A DNA stretch of 64,000 bases from Aquila chrysaetos chrysaetos. Lineage: Eukaryota > Chordata > Aves > Accipitriformes > Accipitridae. This document shows positions 34,601-45,633 of this stretch, piece after piece (position 1 is the first letter of the stretch; the number at the start of each line of letters is the position of its first letter). Under the pieces are notes generated by a model. It saw only the letters and a program-made list of their open reading frames with translations, was not told the origin of the DNA and ran no database searches. Both the position numbers and the translations under genes were made by a program. The DNA is taken from positions 10,324,001-10,388,000 of the forward strand of contig NC_044009.1 of NCBI RefSeq assembly GCF_900496995.4, read 5' to 3'.

Positions 34601-36796
34601 TGGGGAAGCCAACAGAAGCAGCCAGTGAGCATTTCATACGGTGGTGGGTACTTTGCCCCCGCTGGAGATGGAAGAGGTGGGAAGGAGGGATGAAGTCATG
34701 GTTTGAGTTAAAACAACTGGAGAAGCATAGAGAGTTGTCATGGAAAAGGGAAGACTGGTGTGAGTAGCAAGCGAGTGGGGCCATCAGGAATGGAAGCCCC
34801 CAGCGGCATGGGGCTGGTGATAGGGTGGAGGGATTGGTGGTGGCTGGATGATTGCTGAGTCTACACAATCCCAGCACATCTATCTGTGGCTTCTCTGCAC
34901 ATCCAGATGAGAAGACAAAAATCCTGGTGACTCACAGCAGTGGGACAGGATGAAGAGACACCGCCTGTACCTTTGCTGGGTTGCAAAAGGCGTATCCTAC
35001 CCCAGCACCCATGCACCAAGCTGAGGACAATGCCAGGAGGGCGAACTGGCCTCAACGGGCAGCATCCCTCATTGTCCTCACTGGGGCAAGGACTCCTGGC
35101 CAGAGTGCCTGGGGACACGTGTCCTGGAGCCAGCCAGGTGGAGAGACAGAGCTCCTTGAGCTGGGAGCTTGCAGGCATGGCAGAGTGAGATGGGACTTGT
35201 TTGCTAGTAAAAATCTTCCTCCTCGCTGACCAAAGCCTTGCAACTCATTTTCCCACCAAAGCAGAGAGAACACCTGCTCTTACACTTCAGGAAGGGGAGA
35301 GAAAGTGGTTGCATGGCTGGGATAAGAGGGAGGAGAGGACACCGCCAAGACAACATCCCACCCCAGGCACCCACAGACTGACTGCAGGGCAGAGGCTCGC
35401 TGCTGTTTCCCGGGGTGCCCTCCCTGCCACGCAAAGACCATGCGCCAGCCTGGGGTGCCAGACAGGCGATGGCTCCAACAAGGGCTCCGGTTCTTCCCCA
35501 GGGCTGGAAATCCCATAAAGCAGGAAAATAACAGGCCACCCACACGTGTGAGTCACGGGGGAAGAAGCATGCAAATCAAAAGGCGCTGGCATCCTGGTCT
35601 GGCCCTTCTGGTGCTACCCATGGGAGTGGGGCTCACAGGGCTTGCACCCCAGCGAGCCCATAGCCCTGTTGGCTCCACCAGCACCGTGCCTCACCCTGAG
35701 CCCAAATTATTGCCAGACATCACTCCCAGCTGTACTACACCCCCTTCTCCTCTAAGCTTCTCCCCTTGGGGACGGCAGCCCTTGGGGAGAGACAGGGATG
35801 AGCGCAATGAAAGCGGATCCCAAATCCCAACGGTTTACAAGGTCCTGGGAGTGAAATACTTGGGGATTTGAGTTTCAAACTCAAGAACTGTTCAATTAAA
35901 TATTGAAGGGCTGCTAATTCACATTTGCTGAGAATTAGGTGTCTGCATGTTTCCCAAAGAGAAGGGCGATCTGGTTATCGCTGTGTAAGGTGGGTGTTGT
36001 TAGCACTGGATGTGTGGGGCTGAAGGAGCCAGGAAGCTGTGGGGAGTTATGTGACCTGGACATCATGGGGTGCAGTGCTCCCCCTGCCCGGTCCGCCCCA
36101 CACCTCTGTGATTTGCAGGGCAGGGGAGAGGCGCGAGGCTTGCCTGCGCTGCCTATCGCTGATCCTTCCTCCCGGTTCCCCTGGGTCAGCTCACAGGCTT
36201 TGGACGTACCCCAAGGAGGGATCCCTTGCTCTGGCACAGCCTGCAATGTGACATAATTAGCATTGGAGGCTTGTTGCGGGCAGGCTGTCTGTAAATCAGC
36301 TCTTTGCCCTGTTCCCCCTGTGGCTGTCTTGCATGGAGGGAAGTCCCCACCAGCTGGGGCTCCCACAGCCGCTTGGCTTCCCACCCTGGCACAGCTACAG
36401 GCAGCTCTAACCTTGGGGATTTTGTCCAGAAAAAATCGCCCTGTCCTGCCCAGGAGCTGTCCTCCCAGGCCTGCCCCACATGGCACCCATGGGAGTACCA
36501 GCACCAGCACCCTGCTGACCCCCTCGCAGGGTTGGCAGCACCTGCAAGATGGGAAAAAAGAATGGCTGGGGGAATTTGCTAGTAACCCGGCAATCACAGC
36601 TCCTGTCCCTTGTCACAGAGCCACCCCAGCACTCGTGGGGCAGGGGAGAGGGAGATCATTAGCACTGGGACCATGTGAAATAGGTCTCTGAAGGGTGGTG
36701 GTGGGAGATGGGGACACCCAGGAACCATCACCCTGTGCCCAGCACCACGGGTGGGTGGAGCAGAGGGGCCAAGGACAGGACAAGTAGTGCTGACCC
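31700..36796. other. Intergenic DNA between the beta-keratin gene and tRNA cluster 2
   Basis: No recognised gene, RNA or transposon in about 5 kb. One ~85-base stretch at 36358-36445 (GGCTCCCACAGCC... to a CAGAAAA) is repeated with changes at 38999-39085 in cluster 2, so the duplication mosaic reaches slightly to the left of the first tRNA. Confidence 0.5.
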
Positions 36797-36868
36797 GGCT
36801 CGTTGGTCTAGGGGTATGATTCTCGCTTCGGGTGCGAGAGGTCCCGGGTTCAACTCCCGGACGAGCCC
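36797..36868 (+). tRNA. tRNA-Pro (CGG)
   Basis: Clean Pro body, anticodon CGG at 36829-36831, TCCTTTTGGG terminator. First gene of cluster 2. Confidence 0.96.
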
Positions 36869-37039
36869 TCCTTTTGGGCACCCACCTTCCCTCGTGGCGC
36901 ATGGGGCTGTGACATAAGCAGGACACGGATTAGGGCAGTGGTACATTACACAGCGAGGTCAGTGCCATGACCTGGCTGGGCATGTCCCTTTGGGCAGGAT
37001 TGAACCCCAAGAGCCAGCAGCGAGGTGCTGCTGCTGCAG

Positions 37040-37111
37040 GGGGATGTAGCTCAGCGGGAGAGCGCTTGCTTTGCATGTAAGAGGCCCTGGGTTCAACCCC
37101 CAGCATCTCCA
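37040..37111 (+). tRNA. tRNA-Ala (TGC)
   Basis: Consensus body, anticodon TGC at 37072-37074. The 5' flank differs from the usual CCCATGCAGA (here CTGCTGCAGG), so this copy sits at a duplication edge. Confidence 0.96.
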
Positions 37112-37341
37112 TGCCTTTTTGCCTCCCCAGACCCCCTCCCTGCCAGCTGTGCGGCTGCCAGAGCCCCCCAGGTCCCCTAAAATAGCTCTGGGGCTGCCAG
37201 TGGGCAGGGCTGGCCTGTAGCTGATTCCCAGCACCCGTAGGCTGCAGGTGTGCTGGGGGAAAACCACAGCCTCAGCTGCATCCCTAACCCCAAAATGTGG
37301 GGGGCAGAGGGGCTGGGGCTGCAAAAGGGGTGCAGCACCCC

Positions 37342-37413
37342 GGCTCGTTGGTCTAGGGGTATGATTCTCGCTTTGGGTGTGAGAGGTCCCGGGTTCAACT
37401 CCCGGACGAGCCC
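37342..37413 (+). tRNA. tRNA-Pro (TGG)
   Basis: Anticodon TGG at 37374-37376; one change, GTGTGAG for GTGCGAG, turns a stem G-C pair into a G-U pair. Confidence 0.93.
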
Positions 37414-37632
37414 TCCTTTTGGGACAACCCCTCCTTTGGAGACTGCATCCATGCTGCTCTCTGCTGACCTGGTAGAGGAGAGTCAGCGCAGTGTATCCCC
37501 CACCTGCCTGCAAACGGCACCCCGTGCTCTGGCCACAGGGTTTCTCTTTCAGCTGGCACTGGTTTTAGCAGCTTGGATGCTGCCGCTGCAGTGCCAGGGA
37601 CAGTACAGCTTGCCCAGGCACCCCCTTGGCAG

Positions 37633-37704
37633 GGGGATGTAGCTCAGCGGGAGAGCGCTTGCTTCGCATGTAAGAGGCCCTGGGTTCAACCCCCAGCATC
37701 TCCA
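37633..37704 (+). tRNA. tRNA-Ala (CGC)
   Basis: Anticodon CGC at 37665-37667. Unlike 17563 it has the consensus T loop TTCAACC. AGCTTTT follows. Confidence 0.95.
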
Positions 37705-38145
37705 GCTTTTCCTTCCTGAAAACTTCCAGTAGGAAACATACCAGTTTTGGCTGCATGGGACATCCCCAAAGCTGGTCTCCCTCTTGAACCAGGGTTTCTC
37801 ATCCTTGCTCCCTGGAATCCCGGTGGCCATTTCCTTTCCCTGCTATCCGTCTCTGACCCTGGGCAGACCTGCCCAGAGGGATGTGGTGGCAGCAGGGCCC
37901 CGCTCTGCCCCAACAGCCCTTTCCCAACCCAGGAGTGGACGAGCCCAGGCCATGGCTGAGCCGTGTCTCTTTGCCCACAGGGCAAAGAGTGGGCAGCACT
38001 TCACTCCTGGCACTGGCGGGACCATCCGAGCAGAGGGGATATGGCTGAGCTGGGGAGGCCGCCTGTCCCCCTGTGCTGGGCAGCGTCCCCCCATCTGAGC
38101 CCTGTCCCCACAGGGGCTGTGCCCAGCGGTGGGTGCCCAAAAGGA

Positions 38146-38217
38146 GGGCTCGTCCGGGAGTTGAACCCGGGACCTCTCGCACCCGAAGCGAGAATCATAC
38201 CCCTAGACCAACGAGCC
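38146..38217 (-). tRNA. tRNA-Pro (CGG)
   Basis: Clean body, anticodon CGG at 38183-38185. The right flank (38218-38400) matches the reverse complement of the upstream flank of 14175, 16532 and 22051. Confidence 0.96.
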
Positions 38218-38806
38218 GGGGTGCACAGCTGGGACCCAGCCCCAATCCTGTCCCCCACGGCCCCGGGCACCGCACACGCCAACCGGTGCCCAGCGCAGGT
38301 GGGGGCTGCCCCGGGGCACTGCCCTCTCCCTCCCCTCTGCTCTCGGGCCATCGGCTCCCCCAGCCCCCCAGGGACGTGGCACAGGGCAATGATGGGGAGC
38401 CTCTTGGCATCTTGGGAAAGCGGTCCACACCTCCCCACCCCGCTCCCCTTAGTGGCTGTTTGCTCCCCTCTCCCATGTCTGCAAAACCCCAGGGGATCCT
38501 GTGCCTCTCCTGTCTTGGGGCCACCACAGCCCCAGTCTGAGGCATTGCAGGGCTCCATGTGCACCTCTGCCTCCCCCTGTTGCAACCTGTCCCTGCTGCC
38601 CCCTTTTCCTGGGAAGCGGTGAAGTCCCTGTGGTGGCCAGTGCATCCCCACACACAACTTCAGTCCCGCTCTGCTCCCCTGGGCCTGGCTGCAGGGCCTG
38701 TCCCTGAAAAGGGGTGTCTGGCACCCTGGCATCCCTGGGCAGTGCTGTCCTTGAAGCACCCCAGTGCCTGGCACAGGATTGGGGTGCCCGGGCAGCTGTG
38801 CACCCT

Positions 38807-38871
38807 GGCTCGTTGGTCTAGGGGTATGATTCTTGCTTAGGGTGTGAGAGAGTCAAGTCCCAGATGAGCCC
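38807..38871 (+). pseudogene. tRNA-Pro (AGG) pseudogene, T arm deleted
   Basis: 65 nt. The 5' half is intact (anticodon AGG at 38839-38841), with TCTTGC/GTGTGAG changes. The T arm has lost several bases and its pairing (AGTCAAGTCCCAGATGAGCCC), so the B box is gone. Confidence 0.85.
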
Positions 38872-39556
38872 TCCTTTTGGCCCCCCACCACTGGGCACAG
38901 CCCCTATGGGGATGGGGCATGGACAAGGGGGCATCTGCGATAGGCAGCTCTGCCCAGGACTGCGGTGCAGGGTGCGGCACGGTGGTGGCACTGCAGCCGG
39001 GGCTCCCACAGCAGCTCAGCTGCCCACCCTGGCACAGCTATAAGCAGCTGCTGACCCAGGGTCTGAGTCCAGAAAACCGTACTCTTGGCTTGGCCCAGAT
39101 CCATCCCTGTTGACAGCTTGGGGCACCGAAGGGACACCCAGTGCCTGCAAACCCCCAAACCCCATGGTCAGCAGCTCCGGGGGGCTGGGTAAAGAAGCAG
39201 CGACAGGGATCTTCTGGGAGCAAAGAGAAAGCCAGGTCAGAGGGGGACATCAGCTTTGGGGACCCCCCATTCAGGAAGAAAGGCAGGGGCTGACGCTGCA
39301 AAGCACCGGCCGTTTCCACCTCTGCAAGAGCCAGGGAGATGGTTGGGAAGAGGAAAACCCCCGGAGATGGTGGGGAATTGGAGATGCTGGGCACTGATGC
39401 CCCATGGCCACCACCAGGTGCTGGCTCCATGGACCGGCCACAGCAAGAGGGACCTCCGTGCTCCCAGAGTGTGCCGAGGGACACACACAGCCTCAGCTGT
39501 CCCCCCAAAAGTGTGTGGGATGCAGAGGCTGGGGGTGCAATAGGGTGCAGCACCCC

Positions 39557-39628
39557 GGCTCGTTGGTCTAGGGGTATGATTCTCGCTTTGGGTGCGAGAG
39601 GTCCCGGGTTCAACTCCCGGACGAGCCC
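39557..39628 (+). tRNA. tRNA-Pro (TGG)
   Basis: Clean body, anticodon TGG at 39589-39591. Duplicate of 15056; an LTR insertion begins 61 bases downstream. Confidence 0.96.
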
Positions 39629-39829
39629 CCCTTTTGGGCACCCACCTTCCCCAGCACTGCGTGGGACCATGGCACAACCGGGGCACGGATGTGAGGGAGT
39701 GAAAGGGTTAATGTCTTAACCATTGTGGTGGGGCAAGTTCTGCTTAACAACGAACTCTGCATAACAAGGAACTCTGCCTAGCAGGGAACCCCGGGTGAAG
39801 AGAAGCGGATCAGCTCCCATCAGCAACAG

Positions 39830-39860
39830 GAGGGGGAGGGGAGGGGAGGGGAGGGGAGGG
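39830..39860. repeat. GAGGG tandem repeat inside the LTR
   Basis: About six units of GGGGA in a row; a potential G-quadruplex former. Confidence 0.85.
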
Positions 39861-40482
39861 CGGGCTGTGCCGGAGGGTGCACAGCTCCCTGTTCTGATGT
39901 GCTGTTCTGATATGCTGAGCAGGGCAGCTCACCATCCATGGCCAAAGATCACGTCTGCAGGGAAGGGGAAATTACTCCCCAAACGACCCCCAAGCCCACA
40001 GACCTATTTCCCAAAGGCTCACAAACTGCTCAAGACACCTAATTAGCCTAATGAGTTCGAGTGCCCGCCCGAAGGAGGAGCAAGGATGATAAAAGAACAG
40101 AAACTGAAGACCCGTGCGTGCCCACCGGAACAGGACCCCTCGGCTGACTGAACGAACGCTGGACACAGGACCGGTGACCTCTCTCTGTTCTTCTCTTCCC
40201 CCCACACCCCCGCTTCTTATCTCTCTCTCTTCTCCCCTCTCTCCCCTCTTGCTCTCTTCTCTCTTCTGTAATCCCTACATGTCATCCCTTTAGACATAAA
40301 CCGTTGACCAAGTCTGGGACTAGGAGTGCATCCAGCTGCCCCTAGGCTCCTCTCTGAGAAGGAGTCTAGAAAGCAAGGGGGTCTGCTCTGAACCTCGTGA
40401 CTCAATGGGAGGGCTCTCATTGTCTTCCCTGAACTGATTCCCAAATAAGCAAGGCCTGTAGTATATGTTTGGTGATGTAGGG

Positions 40483-41063
40483 TGTCGTGGTTTAACCCCA
40501 GCCAGCAACTAAGCACCACGCAGCCGCTCACTCACTCCCCCCCCCACCCAGTGGGATGGGGGAGAAAATCGGGAAAAAGAAGCAAAACCCACGGGTTGAG
40601 ATAAGAACGGTTTAATAGAACAGAAAAGAAGAAACTAATAATGATAATGATAACACTAATAAAATGACAACAGCAATAATGAAAGGATTGGAATGTACAA
40701 ATGATGCGCAGTGCAATTGCTCACCACCCGTTGACCGACACCCAGCTAGTCCCCAAGTGGCGATTCCCCGCCCCCACTTCCCAGTTCCTATACTGGATGG
40801 GACGTCACATGGTATGGAATACCCTGTTGGCCAGTTTGGGTCAGCTGCCCTGGCTGTGTCCTGTGCCAACTTCTTGTGCCCCTCCAGCTTTCTCGCTGGT
40901 TGGGCATGAGAAGCTGAAAAATCCTTGACATTAGTCTAAACACTACTTAGCAGCAACTGAAAACATCAGTGTTATCAACATTCTTCACATACTGAGCTCA
41001 AAACATAGCACCATACCAGCTACTAGGAAGACAACTAACTCTATCCCAGCTGAAACTAGGACA
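40483..41063 (-). mobile_element. K-type solo LTR nested in the 1 kb LTR
   Basis: Reverse complement of the family at 7202-7778, with ends TGTCGTGG and CTAGGACA on the plus strand. Flanking TAGGG and CAGGG are a near-perfect 5-base target duplication. It is close to the 7202 copy, so it inserted relatively recently. Confidence 0.87.
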
Positions 41064-41605
41064 CAGGGTTAGCAAATGTTACACAGTTTAATGATATAGT
41101 TTCATGCCAATTTTTGTTGTGAGCATACCAATTTTGGTGGTGAGCATGCCAATTCTTGTTGTGAGCAAATAAAATTTGGGTATTGTGAATTAAATGATCC
41201 CTGGTGTCGTTTCGCCTTGATCCTGATCTGGGAATCAGCAAACCTGGGTCCTCATCCAGAGAAATTGGGACGTGACAATGGTGAGGGCAGAGGTGCCCTG
41301 CACAGAGGGGCCGGTGCCAGGTCCTGTCTGGCACGTCCCGGTGGGCAGGATGGACCCCCAAGAGCCAGCAGCGACGGACTGCCAGGGGCATGGGCAGGGA
41401 GGTGGATGGAGGAGGGGGTGGGAAAGGGCAGCTGGAGGCAGCGCTGGGCACGGTAGAGCAGAGCGGGTGCTGCCATCAGCGTGTGCCCCGAGGGTCTGTT
41501 TTTGGGGTCAGGGCCGTGGGGGGAGAGCAGGGTGAGCAGTGGGCAGTGGGGCAGTGGTGGGGGGGTGAGGAGAGCTGCCCAGAGCCCCACCCCTGCCCAT
41601 GCAGA

Positions 41606-41677
41606 GGGGATGTAGCTCAGCGGGAGAGCGCTTGCTTTGCATGTAAGAGGCCCTGGGTTCAACCCCCAGCATCTCCA
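41606..41677 (+). tRNA. tRNA-Ala (TGC)
   Basis: Consensus body, anticodon TGC at 41638-41640. It is the first tRNA after the LTR insertion; the segment matches 20783 and 45193 more closely than 15512. Confidence 0.96.
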
Positions 41678-41974
41678 TGCCCTTTTGCCTCCCCAGACCC
41701 CCTCCCTGCCAGCTGTGCGGCTGCCAGAGCCCTCCAGGTCCCCTAGAAAAGCTCTGGGGCTGCCAGTGGGCACAGCTGGCCTGGGGATGCTTCCCAGCAC
41801 CTACATACAGGCTGCAGGGAATGCCCACAGCCCTTTCCCTCCCATGCCTGGGTGCTGCGGGGTATGGAGGCACCTTGTGTCCCTTCCCCATGAGGCTCAG
41901 GGTGTCTCTCAGGGTGAATTTCGGTGGTGGTGGGAGCAGCTGTGTGGGAGTGGGGCGGTGGGTGCCCAAAAGGA

Positions 41975-42046
41975 GGGCTCGTCCGGGAGTTGAACCCGGG
42001 ACCTCTCGCACCCTAAGCGAGAATCATACCCCTAGACCAACGAGCC
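41975..42046 (-). tRNA. tRNA-Pro (AGG)
   Basis: Clean body, anticodon AGG at 42012-42014. Its paralog at 15934 carries CGG. Confidence 0.96.
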
Positions 42047-42567
42047 GGGGTGCGCAGCTGCCCGGGCACCCCCACCCTGTGCCGGGCAATGGGGTGCTGG
42101 GGGGGCACTGCTGCCCAGGGACCCCGTGGCACCAGGAGCTGCTTTTTGGCGACGGGCCCTGCCACCGGGTCCTGGGGAGCAGAGCGGGGCTGAGGGTGTG
42201 TGCGGGGATGCACCGGCCACCCCGAAGAATTCCCACTTCCCAGGAAAAGGGAGCAACAGGGACCCTTTGGGACGGGGGGACCCAGGCGTGCACAGGGTAG
42301 GAGGGGTACAGGCCCCCCGCAAGGTTTTCCAGGCTTTTGCCCTGGGCTAGGTCAGGAAGTGGCATGTTCCCAAGATGCCAGGAGGCTCCCCATCATCGTC
42401 CTGTGCCACGTCCCTGGGGGGCTGGGGGAGCCGATGGCCCGAGAGCAGAGGGGAGGGAGAGGGCAGTGCCCCGGGGCAGCCCCCACCTGCGCTGGGCACC
42501 GGTTGGCGTGTGCGGTGCCCGGGGCCGTGGGGGACAGGATTGGGGCTGGGTCCCAGCTGCGCACCCC

Positions 42568-42639
42568 GGCTCGTTGGTCTAGGGGTATGATTCTCGCTTA
42601 GGGTGCGAGAGGTCCCGGGTTCAACTCCCGGACGAGCCC
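42568..42639 (+). tRNA. tRNA-Pro (AGG)
   Basis: Clean body, anticodon AGG at 42600-42602. Partner 16532. Confidence 0.96.
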
Positions 42640-42905
42640 TCCTTTTGGGCACCCACCGCCCCACTCCCACACAGCTGCTCCCACCACCACCGAAATTCAC
42701 CCCGAGAGACACCCTGAGCCTCATGGGGAAGGGACACAAGGTGCCTCCATACCCCGCAGCACCCAGGCAGGGGAGGGAAAGGGCTGTGGGCATTCCCTGC
42801 AGCCTGTAGGTGCCCACTGGCAGCCCCAGAGCTTTTCTAGGGGACCTGGAGGGCTCTGGCAGCCGCACAGCTGGCAGGGAGGGGGTCTGGGGAGGCAAAA
42901 GGGCA

Positions 42906-42977
42906 TGGAGATGCTGGGGGTTGAACCCAGGGCCTCTTACATGCAAAGCAAGCGCTCTCCCGCTGAGCTACATCCCC
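42906..42977 (-). tRNA. tRNA-Ala (TGC)
   Basis: Consensus body, anticodon TGC at 42943-42945. Its left flank matches 16871 and its right flank matches 18518, so the join between two source segments runs through this gene. Confidence 0.96.
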
Positions 42978-43240
42978 TCTGCATGGGCAGGGGTGGGGCT
43001 CTGGGCAGCTCTCCTCACCCCCCACCACTGCCCCACCGCTCAGCCTGCTCTGCCCCCATGGCCCTGACCCCAAAAACAGACCCTTGGGGCATGCACTGCC
43101 AGATTTTGGGGGTCCATCCTACCCACGGGGATGCACTCAGCCAGGACGTGGCACCAACCCCTCTGTGCTGGGCACCGCTGCCGTCATCCTACCCTGGTTA
43201 TGCCACAGTCCCACCTGAGGGAGGCAGGTGCCCAAAAGGA

Positions 43241-43312
43241 GGGCTCGTCCGGGAGTTGAACCCAGGACCTCTCACACCCAAAGCAAGAATCATACCCCTA
43301 GACCAACGAGCC
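43241..43312 (-). tRNA. tRNA-Pro (TGG), wobble-pair variant
   Basis: Same three stem changes as 18853; anticodon TGG at 43278-43280. Confidence 0.88.
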
Positions 43313-43562
43313 GGGGTGCTGCACCCCAATGCACCCCCCAGCCTCTGTGCCCCACAATTTTGTGTGTTGTTGAGAGTGGCTGATGCTGGCTTTTGCCCCT
43401 GGCACAGCCTGGAGCCCACAAATCTATCTCACTGTGCCCAGGATGAGGGGCAGGTGTTTGGAGGTGGCCACAACACACAAGTGCCCTGGCCACAGTGGCC
43501 GTGGGGGCAGCTGGACGATGGGGCAGAGCAGGGAACCCTGGACACAGCCCTGCCCATGCAGA

Positions 43563-43634
43563 GGGGATGTAGCTCAGCGGGAGAGCGCTTGCTTTGCATG
43601 TAAGAGGCCCTGGGTTCAACCCCCAGCATCTCCA
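43563..43634 (+). tRNA. tRNA-Ala (TGC)
   Basis: Consensus body, anticodon TGC at 43595-43597. Partner 19176. Confidence 0.96.
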
Positions 43635-43936
43635 CATCCTTTTGCCTCCCCAGACTCCCTCTCTGCCAGCTGTGGGGCTGCCAGAGCCCCCCCAGGCCCC
43701 CCAGAAAAGCCCTGGGGCTGCCAGCGGGCACAGCTGGCCCAGGACTCGGGGGGACAGCAGTGATGCGTGGTGGGCACAGTGTTGTCTGCAACCCACGCCA
43801 GGACCCCCGAGAGAGGCAGCTGCCCTCACCTGCCCCAGTGCTGCGGTGTCTGTCGGGGGGAACAAGCAACGAAAGCCAACAGCTGGCCCCAAATGAGCTC
43901 TGTATCACCCAAAGCAGGGCAGGCTTTGCCCAAGGG

Positions 43937-44001
43937 GAGGATTCCTCTGGGGGTTGGACCCAGGTCCTCTCCCATCGGAAGGTGGAACCGTACCCCAAGC
44001 C
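43937..44001 (-). pseudogene. Decayed tRNA-Pro-like relic, second copy
   Basis: Identical by eye to 19541-19605, so it was already decayed before the large duplication. Confidence 0.5.
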
Positions 44002-44381
44002 TGTGTTGGGCTCCCCAGCCCTCCCCCTTTACCCGACAGCCGTGGGCTCAGTGTGGGTCCCAGCTGGCCCACTGGTAAAAGCATCTACAGATAAACTCAC
44101 CCCTGACACCCCATGGCTGTGTGTCCTCAGCCTCTCTGGTGGGTCCCCCCTCAGAGGGGAGGGTTTCACCTGGCCCCAGGGCAAGTGGTCTATGGCTCCC
44201 TGCCCTAAGTTGCCTCGCTCTCCCGGCACTGTTAGGGAGCAGGTTCCCTGGTGCGGGAGCTGCTTCCCAGGGAGGAGAAGGTGAGGTGCAGGGCTGGGGG
44301 GCTGCTGGGGACGCCAGCCCCCTCCCGCCCCCGCTTCCCCCCAGCACCAGTCCGACACCCATAGCAGCGGGTAAAATCTCT

Positions 44382-44463
44382 CGCTGTGAGCAGGATTCGA
44401 ACCTGCGCAGGGAAACCCTATTGGATTTCGAGTCCAACGCCTTCACCCCTCGGCCATCACAGC
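44382..44463 (-). tRNA. tRNA-Ser (CGA)
   Basis: Consensus Ser(CGA) body and AGAGATTTTACC terminator flank. Partner 19987. Confidence 0.95.
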
Positions 44464-44736
44464 CCCCGTCCTGGGCACCTGGGGGGGACACCTGCCCCCT
44501 GCCACAGGCACCCCCTGGCCCCCCTGGGTGCCCCTTTTCCTGGGAAGCAGGAATTCTTCAGGGCGGCCGGTGCATCCCCGCACACACCCTCAGCCCCGCT
44601 CTGCTCCCCAGGACCCGGTGGCAGGGCCCGTCGCCAAAAAGCAGCTCCTGGTGCCGCGGGGTCCCTGGGCAGCAGTGCCCCCCCAGCACCCCATTGCCCG
44701 GCACAGGGTGGGGGTGCCCGGGCAGCTGCGCACCCC

Positions 44737-44808
44737 GGCTCGTTGGTCTAGGGGTATGATTCTCGCTTCGGGTGCGAGAGGTCCCGGGTTCAACTCCCGG
44801 ACGAGCCC
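44737..44808 (+). tRNA. tRNA-Pro (CGG)
   Basis: Clean body, anticodon CGG at 44769-44771. Partner 20342 has AGG in an otherwise identical gene. Confidence 0.96.
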
Positions 44809-45192
44809 TCCTTTTGGGCACCCCCCTTCCCCAGCACTGCGTGGGACCATGGCACAACCGGGGCACAGCGAGGGCAGCGGTGCCCTGCACAGAGGGGCCG
44901 GTGCCAGGTCCTGTCTGGCACGTCCCGGTGGGCAGGATGGACCCCCAAGAGCCAGCAGCGACGGACTGCCAGGGGCATGGGCAGGGAGGTGGATGGAGGA
45001 GGGGGTGGGAAAGGGCAGCTGGAGGCAGCCCTGGGCACGGTAGAGCAGAGCGGGTGCTGCCATCAGCGTGTGCCCCGAGGGTCTGTTTTTGGGGTCAGGG
45101 CCGTGGGGGGAGAGCAGGGTGAGCAGTGGGCAGTGGGGCAGTGGTGGGGGGGTGAGGAGAGCTGCCCAGAGCCCCACCCCTGCCCATGCAGA

Positions 45193-45264
45193 GGGGATGT
45201 AGCTCAGCGGGAGAGCACTTGCTTTGCATGTAAGAGGCCCTGGGTTCAACCCCCAGCATCTCCA
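45193..45264 (+). tRNA. tRNA-Ala (TGC)
   Basis: Anticodon TGC at 45225-45227; GCACTTGC variant like 12821 and 15512, unlike its partner 20783. Confidence 0.95.
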
Positions 45265-45561
45265 TGTCCTTTTGCCTCCCCAGACCCCCTCCCTGCCAGC
45301 TGTGCGGCTGCCAGAGCCCTCCAGGTCCCCTAGGAAAGCTCTGGGGCTGCCAGTGGGCACGGCTGGCCTGGGGATGCTTCCCAGCACCTACATACAGGCT
45401 GCAGGGAATGCCCACAGCCCTTTCCCTCCCCTGCCTGGGTGCTGCGGGGTATGGAGGCACCTTGTGTCCCTTCCCCATGAGGCTCAGGGTGTCTCTCGGG
45501 GTGAATTTCGGTGGTGGTGGGAGCAGCTGTGTGGGAGTGGGGTGGTGGGTGCCCAAAAGGA

Positions 45562-45633
45562 GGGCTCGTCCGGGAGTTGAACCCGGGACCTCTCGCACCC
45601 TAAGCGAGAATCATACCCCTAGACCAACGAGCC
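45562..45633 (-). tRNA. tRNA-Pro (AGG)
   Basis: Clean body, anticodon AGG at 45599-45601. Partner 21152. Confidence 0.96.

Larger units (their letters stand above)
39690..41277 (+). mobile_element. Solo LTR (about 1.0 kb), interrupted by a nested LTR
   Basis: Begins TGTGAGGGAGTG and ends GGGACGTGACA. Without the nested insertion it is 1007 bases. It has a GATAAAAG TATA-like box near 40087 and AATAAA at 41168-41173, fitting plus orientation. The uninterrupted duplicate at 15180 shows the empty site: flanks GGGC and GAGGGCAG are separated there by five bases, which matches a 5-base target duplication since diverged. The family is not resolved (ERVL- or ERV1-like). Confidence 0.8.

Noticed and set aside
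35935-36597. 220-codon minus-strand open frame
   Set aside because: No family motif, no splice or promoter context, low-complexity composition; part of it belongs to a short local repeat.
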